A stretch of DNA of 18,788 nt from Zygnema cylindricum (taxonomy: Eukaryota; Streptophyta; Zygnematophyceae; Zygnematales; Zygnemataceae), in NCBI GenBank assembly GCA_037447655.1, contig JBBHKE010002231.1, forward strand, positions 1 through 18,788, written 5' to 3'. Below, piece after piece: positions 9,495-16,717 of this stretch (its first letter is position 1; the number at the start of each line of letters is the position of its first letter). The notes beneath the pieces were generated by a model, which searched no databases, was not told the origin of the DNA, and worked only from the letters and a program-made list of their open reading frames with translations. The position numbers were made by a program, and so were the translations under genes.

Positions 9495-9502
9495 GATTTC
9501 CT
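9495..9502. repeat. 8-bp target duplication of hAT-like MITE, right
   Basis: GATTTCCT, paired with GTTTTTCT at 9018-9025. Confidence 0.5.
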
Positions 9503-9841
9503 ATTTGTAGAGTAAAAGAAGATTTTGTTATCAATATCACGATGGTTAAACCATTTAAGTACAAAACGTTATTGGACATGTAAAAATGTTTACTACCATT
9601 AAAGGCTACAGTTAAAACTCAAAAGAACAGAAACTACACCACACCTTGTATCGTTATTAGTGTTAATGTTTTGATTGCCAGTGAAAACATCTTTTATCCG
9701 TACACATTTGTCCCATTTTCAATTTGAGACCGCCTATCGGAAGGTGATAATCTTATATTTCGATCGCAGCCATCAGATTTACAACCGAACATATGTGTAC
9801 GGAGAAAAATATATTTTAAGAGAGGAAAAAAAAACTAACAC
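9503..9841. other. AT-rich spacer, nothing recognised
   Basis: No gene, transposon end or RNA gene seen between the hAT-like MITE and the first TAA of the MITE dimer. Confidence 0.4.
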
Positions 9842-9844
9842 TAA

Positions 9845-10610
9845 GGGTATGTCCCCATGTACATAAGTAAGGGTTTTTTTTGTCGTTTTCTTGTAAAACT
9901 TAGCGTCGTACTGCCTAAGTTGCAACCATACGAAGAAATCGCAAATCTGTAGAGTACAATTTGCGTCATCCTTGAACTTAGGATGTACGAAAATTTGTCG
10001 TCTTGTGTTTTTCGACCCACGGCGACGACAAAAAACGTCATCTTCAAACCTATCTTTAAAACACATCGGCGATGTGTTTTAAAACTAGGTATTTTCGATA
10101 AACAAATAGGAGCATATATTCGCACATGCCGTAATTTTCGAAAATTTTCATACGATTTCCAAGGACAAAGAAAAGTACAAAACTTGTCCATTTGCGTTCA
10201 TAACGACGAAGAGAAGTACACAATTTGTTTGGTTTTGTCCGTTTTCGTCCAGTACGGATTTTTTTTTTGCATGGTCTCGAAATTCGGATGCCATTTCACG
10301 TCGAGCGGACAGGCGACGCAAAAGCAAAGTGCATCTTCTTCAACCGTGAAACGGCACAGGCTGGAAGGCGGTACGTTTACAATGTCACGGCAAGACATGC
10401 GACGTCACAAGCAGGTCCACAAAATAACGTGCGACATGACAGATTGTAGACGTTGACTGCTGTCACAGGTATTGTTGACGTATACAATCGTCACAAACGT
10501 AAGTTACGATTACGTTCTTACACATAGGGACACTTGAAAAGCGGGTCCGGCGGATCCGCGCTAAAATACAAAGTAAGTTCACTAAGTTACAAGTACATGG
10601 GAACATACCC
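9845..10610 (+). mobile_element. PIF/Harbinger-like MITE, copy 2 (intact, 766 bp)
   Basis: Bounded by TAA at 9842-9844 and 10611-10613. Termini are GGGTATGTCCCCATGTAC on the left and, read inward from the right, GGGTATGTTCCCATGTAC. A 3-bp TWA target and GG(G/C) start are PIF/Harbinger traits. No transposase is encoded. It contains a strong hairpin (10055-10083) and a block, GTGAAACGGCACAGGCTGGA, near 10347 that is kept in the other copies. The open frames over it are incidental. Confidence 0.8.
10055..10083. repeat. Near-perfect internal hairpin of the MITE
   Basis: TTTAAAACACATCG and CGATGTGTTTTAAA pair over 14 bp with a single base between. Copy 3 keeps 11-bp arms around a diverged centre (11162-11190), and copy 4 keeps 9-bp arms (13909-13935). 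Confidence 0.75.
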
Positions 10611-10613
10611 TAA
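10611..10613. repeat. Single TAA shared by two head-to-head MITEs
   Basis: The junction reads CATACCC-TAA-GGGTGCG: the last base of copy 2 and the first base of copy 3 flank one TAA. With TAA at 9842-9844 and 11402-11404, three target sites serve two elements. Confidence 0.8.
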
Positions 10614-11401
10614 GGGTGCGTCTCCATGTACTTGAAAATTAGAGAATTTACTTTGTATTTTAGCGTAGTTCCGGCGGACCCGGATTTCGGGTGTCCCTAT
10701 GTGTACCAAACGAAGTTGTCACTTAAGTGCGTGACGATTGTATACGTCGACAATGCCCGTGACAGCTGTCGACAGTGTACAATCTGTGATGACGCACGTT
10801 ATTTTTTGTAACTTCTTGTGACGTCGCATGACTTTTCGTGACATTGTAGACGTACCGCCATCCAGCTTGTGCCGTTTCACGGTTGAAGAAGATGTACTTT
10901 ACCTTTGCGTCTCTTGTCCGCTCAACGTGAAATGGCATCGGATCTTGAGACCCCTAGCGAAATAAAATATGTACCAACCGCAAACGGACAAAACCAAATA
11001 AATTGTGTTCTTTACTTTGTCGTACCTGAACGAAAACGGACAAAACATAGCGGATCATGCACTTTTCGTCGTCGCTTAAATTCTTTTGAAATTTCTTGAA
11101 AAAAAAATTGCATTTACACGTGCGACTACGTGTTTCTATTTGTTTTTCGAAAATTCTTTGTTTTAAAACACATCTTCCCTGTGTTTTAAAGAAAATTTTG
11201 AAGTTGACATTTTTTGGCGTGGCCGTGGGTCGAAGAACACAAAACGACAACATGTAGTACATCTTAAATTCGATGATGACGCAAAATGTACTTCTCATTT
11301 TCTCTATTTTCTTGTACGGCTAAAACTTACGCGGTACGGCTCTAAGTTTTAGAAGGATACGACAGAAAAAAACCCTTACTTAGGCACATGGAGACGTGCC
11401 C
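10614..11401 (-). mobile_element. PIF/Harbinger-like MITE, copy 3 (intact, 788 bp, inverted)
   Basis: Same family as copy 2 in opposite orientation, so the two form a 1.56-kb imperfect palindrome. Termini are GGGTGCGTCTCCATGTAC at the shared TAA and, read inward from the right, GGGCACGTCTCCATGTG. The outer TAA is 11402-11404. Interior blocks mirror copy 2: ACTTTGTATTTTAGCG, GTATACGTCGACAATG, GTGCCGTTTCACGG, and the TTAAAACACA hairpin. No coding capacity. Confidence 0.8.
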
Positions 11402-11404
11402 TAA

Positions 11405-11719
11405 GTATGATTGGCTGACGAAATTTTAAGTTCGTGGATTTGTGCCAAATTTACCTAGAACGTGTCCATCGTTCATTGATATTCACTTAAAGAAGGAACA
11501 TGTGGGCGGATGCAAATCCACAAAAAGCCGCCAAAAAATCTTTGTTGTAAAATATTTGTTGACGCTCCCTTTGCCATCCACCATAGAGGTTTCATTCACA
11601 TAAAATGCACGCATGAAACGCCCCAAAAATAATGAATATAGAAGTAAAACTTTATTTCAAAATGTGCGATGGAAAAAACCATCAAGGTACAAATGGGTTC
11701 AAAAAAGTAAAATAAGCGG
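11405..11719. other. Intergenic stretch; reverse-strand AATAAA near 11656
   Basis: Nothing recognised except TTTATT at 11651-11656, which reads AATAAA on the reverse strand, about 65 bp beyond the stop of the open frame ending at 11720. Confidence 0.3.
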
Positions 11720-12163
11720 TTACGAACGTTGTTCTATTAGGCGGTCTCTGTAAACATCAAAAATTCGTTTACTGAAGCGACCGTTCCATTGTGTCGGGTC
11801 AGTAACCGACATTTGTTTTTGGGTGGCACACTTTGATTTGGCCACGTAATAAATGAATTCGATTCTGGTAATCTTCAGAGAATCTCTAGCAGCAAATTGT
11901 GACCACGTATTCGTACCAGCGAAGGGAAAAAGTGACTCGTACGACGTATTGAATAAAATCTGTACGGGCGGACAAAACTTAAGATTTGTAAAAGCGTATG
12001 AAAATGTCAAAATGGTTAGTGGATCGCGTGAAACAATATCCTCCGTCAAAGATTTTTTTGCGTCTTCCGGCGGCCTCGCATCCTCCCTGGCGGAGGCATA
12101 TGTCATATGCGACATGTACCCACCTGGTCGCGCGGTCGTCGTGGATATTTGTTCTCTTTTCCA
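11720..12163 (-). CDS. Unrecognised open frame, 148 codons including stop
   Basis: Open from just after TAG (12164-12166) to TAA (11720-11722); first in-frame ATG near 12115, giving 131 residues. The residues are mixed and not low-complexity, with a basic C-terminus (YRDRLIEQRS). A reverse-strand AATAAA lies 65 bp past the stop, so this could be the last exon of a host or transposon gene. I recognise no domain. A forward frame (11853-12167) overlaps it and is no worse by eye, which lowers confidence. It would be inside the possible composite element. Confidence 0.2.
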   Translation of the reverse strand, partial: WKREQISTTTARPGGYMSHMTYASAREDARPPEDAKKSLTEDIVSRDPLTILTFSYAFTNLKFCPPVQILFNTSYESLFPFAGTNTWSQFAARDSLKITRIEFIYYVAKSKCATQKQMSVTDPTQWNGRFSKRIFDVYRDRLIEQRS

Positions 12164-12167
12164 CTAG

Positions 12168-12727
12168 GCACGATGTTATTCGTTTAGACGCTAAGAATTG
12201 ACCTACTCCGGGTCACTTGTTGCGAACTGAAAGTGTCGGACGATAGAGCATCTGATTATGCATCCGACGGTCCAAGTTTACGCCCATAAACGTGGAGAAT
12301 CAAATCCCTCATTTAGTAGGCTTGTTTTTCTGACATTTTATTTTTTTTGGTACGGCACTGTACGAAAGAGTACGACTTTTAATAGACAACGGCATTTTCC
12401 CCCTAATGGAACCTTACCCTAAGACTACAAAAGCCAAAGGAGACTACAACAAATAAACTATGTGAAGACGCCAAATCTAGCAAGAATAACTGCCAAAGCC
12501 AAGCAAATTTACTAAAGATGGCCGTATAGAAAGGGAAAAAACTACACATCTCTAAAAAACTAAAGTCCACACCCTCGAAGATCGTGGATGTGGACTGGAT
12601 CCCTTGGTGGGAGATTTGGGAGGCCCCGCTTGTCATCCGCCACCGTACTCCGCGTAGAAGGGCCGCGGCTTGCGCTCGCCGAAGAGCTATTGATAACACC
12701 CTGTCCGTAAAAGGCAACGAGAAGGCT

Positions 12728-12728
<1 letters not shown>
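12168..12728. other. Mostly non-coding; possible lone MITE end at 12400-12419
   Basis: AATGGAACCTTACCC followed by TAA (12420-12422) resembles the right terminus CATGGGAACATACCC-TAA of copy 2, but no partner end was found. From about 12570 the sequence becomes GC-rich, with a hairpin GTCCACACCC/GGATGTGGAC (12567-12597), leading into the G-run. Confidence 0.3.

Positions 12729-12760
<32 letters not shown>
12729..12760 (+). repeat. Homopolymer run of 32 G
   Basis: Thirty-two consecutive G sit between GAAGGCTC and CGCTCTCGGGGCCCCGGG, in a GC-rich patch (about 12600-12780) inside AT-rich DNA. The run gives poly-Gly or poly-Pro in shadow frames, which are not genes. It could form a G-quadruplex. 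Its true length is uncertain, since such runs are unstable and hard to sequence. Confidence 0.9.
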
Positions 12761-12929
12761 CGCTCTCGGGGCCCCGGGTTTCAAATGTTTCAAATGAATA
12801 TGGGCACGTAACAAAATCAAAAGTTTATTAAATGCGTTGACCAATTTTGACTTCATAATAATAATAATAAAAAAACATTTAATCAAAAATACTACTAGAA
12901 CTAAATAAAAACAAAACAAAACATATTTT

Positions 12930-13484
12930 GACGCCAGTTCAAATATCTCTGTAACTCTATACATCGTGAATCTCTATAACGTTAATTCGACACCCCCAAA
13001 TTTTGACCCTCGAACATAAAATAAAATTAATAACTCTATTCTTTTTTTACGCTAATACTGGTATTGTTTAATGAACGTTAATTACTCGAATTTCGATTGT
13101 TTTTAAATAGTGTAATGTGTCAGTACGTACTAAAAGTGCTCATTATTTTGTACTAAAACTGCTCATTATTTTTTGTAGACATACAAAAAAAGTGTTGGAT
13201 AAAGGCGTAGACACGTGAAATTGAGTGCGTCGACACAAAAAAGTGCACTCACATTTGGTTCCCATTCATAAAGACGAGGAAGAATAGTGAAAATATTTTC
13301 TCACATATTCAAGCCTTGAATATGTGAACACAGACTATCGCGACTACGATATGAGAATTTGTAGTGCTAGGTGTATAAATTAGCGTTAAATTTTGTTGGC
13401 GTTAGGAACCCAAAATAGAGTGAACAATATTAATTTTTTCTTTACAACAATTATTTCTTAACTCTAATAGTTATTCACGGTGTA
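12930..13484 (-). repeat. Right arm of large inverted repeat
   Basis: Read on the reverse strand it follows the left arm from TACACCGTGAAT inward, through TGTGTTCACATA, GAGTGCACTTTTTTGTG, CACTATTTAAAAAC and GGTCAAAATTTGGGGG, to a TGGCGTCAAA sequence that resembles the left arm's GGGCGTCGA insertion site. It contains a small internal duplication (AATAATGAGCA..TTTTAGTAC, twice near 13135-13172). Confidence 0.8.
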
Positions 13485-13802
13485 CTTTCCACCCTTTTTT
13501 GAAATTTTCCGTACATTCAAACCGTACACAAACAGTATACAAATCTTACGCAAATTTCAAAAACTAGAAAAAGGAATTTTCGTAAAAAAATAAAAATCCA
13601 TACGAATTAAACCTTTATGCCATCCACTGACTTTCGTGGAATGAATTTTGAGTTTTAATTACAGCAAAGGTCGTATGGTGATGTAGCACGCAAAGCACAA
13701 ACCTGGAATTTGTGTACGCTTTTACAAATCATAATTTTTTGATTTCAGCCTGTAAACCCTGAAGAAAACCCTAAAAAACCCAACAAAAAAAAAAAAAAAA
13801 AT
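13485..13802. other. AT-rich spacer ending in poly-A
   Basis: No gene recognised. It ends in CCCTGAAGAAAACCCT-like repeats and a run of about 17 A (13785-13801), which replaces the expected terminus of the MITE that follows. Confidence 0.4.
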
Positions 13803-14445
13803 AGAAGTACATTTTGCGTCATCGTCGAACTTAGAATGTACTACATGTTGTCGTCTTGTGTTTTTTGATCCACGGCCGCGTCAAGAAACGTCATCTTCAA
13901 ACTTCATGTTAAAACACTTCGGCGATGTGTTTTAAACCAAAGTACCACCGCTAAACAAATAGGAATGCATATGCGCACGTGTCAACTTAAAAAAAAAAAA
14001 CAAACTTTTTCAAGCGGCCAAGAAAAATACACGATTCGCTATGTCTTGTCCGTTTGCGTTTAGTACGACGAGGAAAAGTACATTTTTGTTTTTTGTGTTT
14101 TCCGTTTACGTTCGGTAAGGATTTTTTTTTGGAGGGGTGTTAAGATTACGATGCCATTTCACGTCAACTTGACAGGAGACGCAAAGGCAAAACGCATCGA
14201 CTTCAACCATGAAACGGCACAGGCTGGAGGCGTCTACAATGTCATGGAAAGAAATGTGACGTCACAAGCGGTTACAAAGATTAGCGTGCGTCATCACAGT
14301 TTTTAGACGATTACAGCCGTCACGGGCATTGTCGATGTATCTAATCGTCACACCCTTCTAACAATTTCGTTGTTACACATAGGGACAACTGAAGACCGGG
14401 TCCCGAGAAAATACGCTGAAATACAAAGTTAGTTTGTTAAGTTAG
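13803..14445 (+). mobile_element. PIF/Harbinger-like MITE, copy 4 (both ends lost)
   Basis: Same orientation as copy 2. Shared blocks in order: AGTACATTTTGCGTCATC, TTGTCGTCTTGTGTTTTT, AAACGTCATCTTCAAAC, the TTAAAACAC hairpin (13909-13935), AACAAATAGGA, ATGCCATTTCACGTC, GAAACGGCACAGGCTGGA, ACACATAGGGACA and AATACAAAGT. The terminal CCATGTAC repeats and TAA targets are missing on both sides: the left runs into poly-A, and the right runs into a copia RT relic. Confidence 0.75.
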
Positions 14446-14451
14446 AAACAC

Positions 14452-14580
14452 GAAAGAATAAAATGAAAGATTGATGAGTTTTAGACTAGCGTAGACTTCA
14501 TGAGAATCAAATTAGACCACTCAATTTATGCAATAAAGGGAGCACATTATGTTGGTGTAACTCCAAAATGGTTTAAATAA
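14452..14580 (+). pseudogene. Relic of a second copia reverse transcriptase
   Basis: One frame reads KIDEF, then two codons on VDFMRIKLDHSIYA, then HYVGV. This aligns with the RT block between LKQAP and the YVDD box; the intact element at 1204 has KKFDEF..YIRISLDHSIYV at the same place. It carries stops at 14464 and 14482 and ends at TAA 14578. The residues and DNA differ, so it is another copia family or a much older copy. Only about 40 codons remain. Confidence 0.55.
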
Positions 14581-15305
14581 ATGAGTTTTGTTTTTTTTAA
14601 CATTTTTCAATTAAATCAAACTTTTCATCTACCCAACTCATCCATTTGCGTTCAACTCCCAATTATTGTAATGCTCCTTTTCCTCATTTTTCCTTTTCAA
14701 GTATAAGCCTTACTTTCTTTGCCAAAAAAACGAGCTTTCAAAAGTTTCAATTTATTATGTTTAACTTTTATGTTGTTGATATAACATACCCAAGAAAAAA
14801 AAACGATAAGAGTTAAATTATGCTTATTTATTAAAAGCATATTGTAAGAGTAAAAGAATTGTGCGGATAAAGAAAAACCAAAAGAATAAAACATATCATT
14901 TAATTTTACGAAAAACTCAAATGAAACAATTTATAATCGACTCAAAAAAGTAAATCTCAAAATCCTCGAAGGAAGACCACAACATACCTTTCCATGAAAC
15001 AATATCAATCAAAAAAGAACATCGTTTTTTTTTTTTTATTATTTATTTCCGCAATTTATATCTCTAGGATGCAAGACACTACTTGCAATTTCCCTTCGTA
15101 AAAAACACAAATTCTTTCGAATTTTACCACCAGAAAACTAAAAATAGAAAAAAAAATGAATGTTTGCTTAGAATGAAGATCTACCCAACATACTCAAGTT
15201 ATTTAGATTTACACATGCCTGTACAATCTTACAAACTGAATCGATAAAAAAATCAAAACAAGTTGGAGAGGGATAGCATGTTCTCTTATTCGTTTGTGTT
15301 AGGTT
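14581..15305. other. AT-rich intergenic; candidate poly-A signals for the reverse-strand gene
   Basis: No gene seen. Reverse-strand AATAAA occurs at 15035-15040 and 15042-15047, about 660 bp beyond the peptidase stop codon at 15703, and could end its transcript. The stop-to-signal distance is long because of the exon copies and CT tracts between. Confidence 0.35.
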
Positions 15306-15459
15306 TTCTCTCTCTCCCTCCCTTCCTCTCTCCCTCTCTTCCTCTCTTCCTCTCCGTCTCTCCCCTCCTTTTTCCCCGTTTTCCCTCGCTACTCAAAAGT
15401 TGTGTTGCTCCCTCTCCCTCTCCCTCTCCCCCTCTTCCTCACCCTCGTCCTCTCTCTCC
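15306..15459. repeat. CT-rich tract with a short third copy of the exon end
   Basis: Mostly CTCTCCCTCCCT-type pyrimidine sequence. Near 15388-15411 it is interrupted by GCTACTCAAAAGTTGTGTTG, which resembles the last bases of the peptidase gene (CTACTCGAAAAACTGTGCCG at 15703-15722). Confidence 0.6.
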
Positions 15460-15558
15460 CTCTAGTCAAAAAATTGTGCCGCTTCTGTTTAAACTTTCCC
15501 GACATTTTCGACATTTAAACCACATTTTCGTCAGTCCGGGTTCATAAATAAACTCGTG
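15460..15558 (-). pseudogene. Degenerate duplicate of the peptidase terminal exon end
   Basis: Matches 15702-15803 of the real exon: TCAAAAAATTGTGCCGCTTC, then ACCACATTTTCGTC, then TTCATAAATAAACTCGTG. Relative to the exon it lacks about 18 bases and carries about 11 extra bases, so the frame is lost after the residues FIYEPG. CT-rich DNA lies on both sides. Confidence 0.8.
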
Positions 15559-15564
15559 TAAACC

Positions 15565-15702
15565 CTCCCCTTCTCTCTCTTCTCCTGTCCCTCTCCCTCT
15601 CCCTCTCCCTCTCGCTCTCACTCTCCTTCTTCCACTCCCTCTTCTTCACCCTCATCCTCCCTCTCCCTCCCTCTCTCTCTCTCTCCCTCCCTCTCTCTCC
15701 CT
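15565..15702. repeat. CT-rich tract next to the peptidase stop codon
   Basis: Almost pure pyrimidine (CCCTCTCCCTCT-type) directly downstream of the gene on its reverse strand, where it would be a GA-rich 3' UTR. Mirror-symmetric polypyrimidine can form triplex DNA. The long reverse-strand Arg/Glu open frame here is an artefact. Confidence 0.85.
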
Positions 15703-16492
15703 CTACTCGAAAAACTGTGCCGCTTCTGTCCACACTCTCTCCACTGAAACCACATTTTCGTCCGTATACTTCAAATGGAACTGTCCCGGTTCATAAATAA
15801 ACTCTTGCGGAATTTTCGAACTTTTGGGTCCAAAACTTTGCGCCAAAACGAATCTCAACGATCCTTGAATAGGAAGGAGAGGAGGAACATACGGCTTTGT
15901 ATTCACGAGCTCTAATCTTTCGCTCTTATAAAAATTATTATAATCGTCGCAAACGAAACCCACCGCCCCTTCCGCCATTTGAAACGGACCGTTATTCGAT
16001 CTTCCCCCGATTGTCACAACTTTGACTTTGTGAATTTGTCGCATCTGGTAACTAAATATGGCACACGTGGAGTAACAAAGTCCATTACTAAGCAACAAAA
16101 TATTGCTTTCGTTAAATAGAGGTTTTTCCGGAATGTCTACGACGGTAATAGACTCGTTGACCAAATTAGGAAGTTTGAATAAAGACGAATATGGTTCCGT
16201 ATTGTTATTGTGCGTCACGTTTTGTAACGGAAAGAAAAAATTTTCGGGATTCGTTATCAAATTTCCGTTAACATCGACGTAAGAACGATAATCGTAGGTC
16301 GATCCCCACGGTTTATTACTCCAAGAACCTCTTTCGTACTCTTGTTGGGCGAACAAATTCGCTTTAAATTGAATTGGAAATCCGGGAAATTTATCGTTTG
16401 GAAAAAAAAATTGAGTTAAGAGAGTCGCGGTCGCGGCGTATCCTCCTCCGTTGTTTGTGACGTCTATTATTAGTCGCGTAGCACCGGACTTT
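15703..16492 (-). CDS. S41 peptidase terminal exon with catalytic core
   Basis: Acceptor AAATCCAG; one base completes the Arg codon, then 262 codons and TAG (15705-15703). Contains the [10 protein letters not shown] block (Asp codon at 16464), several Asn-X-Ser/Thr sites (NVT, NNT, NES) that would suit a secreted protein, the CYSTC nucleophile motif and the family's C-terminal end. The 38 bases of open frame beyond the acceptor are intron. Confidence 0.88.
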
Positions 16493-16675
16493 CTGGATTT
16501 ATAAAAAAACCGAAAAAAAAAGGACGTCATAAATCATTTGTATATTGTTAGTTCCATCGTGTCGTGTCGGAGGTAAAAAAAGCAAGAAAGAAAAAAGTCG
16601 GTGTAAAACAAATTGCCAATTATAAGTTGAAGATCACCGGAGTTTTTGAATTTAAGAGAAATGATAACAACAAAA

Positions 16676-16717
<42 letters not shown>

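Larger units (their letters stand above)
657..13482. mobile_element. Possible old composite element bounded by a ~550-bp inverted repeat
   Basis: Diverged inverted repeats at 655-1203 and about 12930-13484 both stop at the same sequence, TACACCGTGAAT on the left and its reverse complement on the right. Outside that point the flanks are unrelated, and only a TA is shared, as in a TA target duplication. Removing the copia insertion and its duplicated 5 bp leaves about 6.3 kb. No transposase is visible inside. The alternative is two independent insertions of the same repeat family in opposite orientation. The element class is unassigned; TA targets would suit Tc1/mariner-like elements, but the long arms are unusual for them. 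Confidence 0.35.

Noticed and set aside
9779-11298. Several 60-157 residue open frames on both strands
   Set aside because: They lie within or overlap the inverted MITE pair, mirror each other across it, and have no domains; they are by-products of repeat sequence.
11853-12167. Forward-strand 104-residue open frame
   Set aside because: It overlaps the reverse frame, has no recognised domain, and no promoter or poly-A signal was seen for it.
12560-12964. Poly-Pro and poly-Gly open frames across the G-run
   Set aside because: The open frames exist only because of the homopolymer and the low stop density in GC-rich DNA.
657-13482. Polinton/Maverick-type giant transposon
   Set aside because: Long inverted arms invite the idea, but no DNA polymerase B, ATPase, capsid or protease gene is visible between them, and no 6-bp target duplication was found.
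15263-15733. Ser/Pro/Leu-rich forward frame and Arg/Glu-rich reverse frame
   Set aside because: They are translations of the CT-rich microsatellite tracts.
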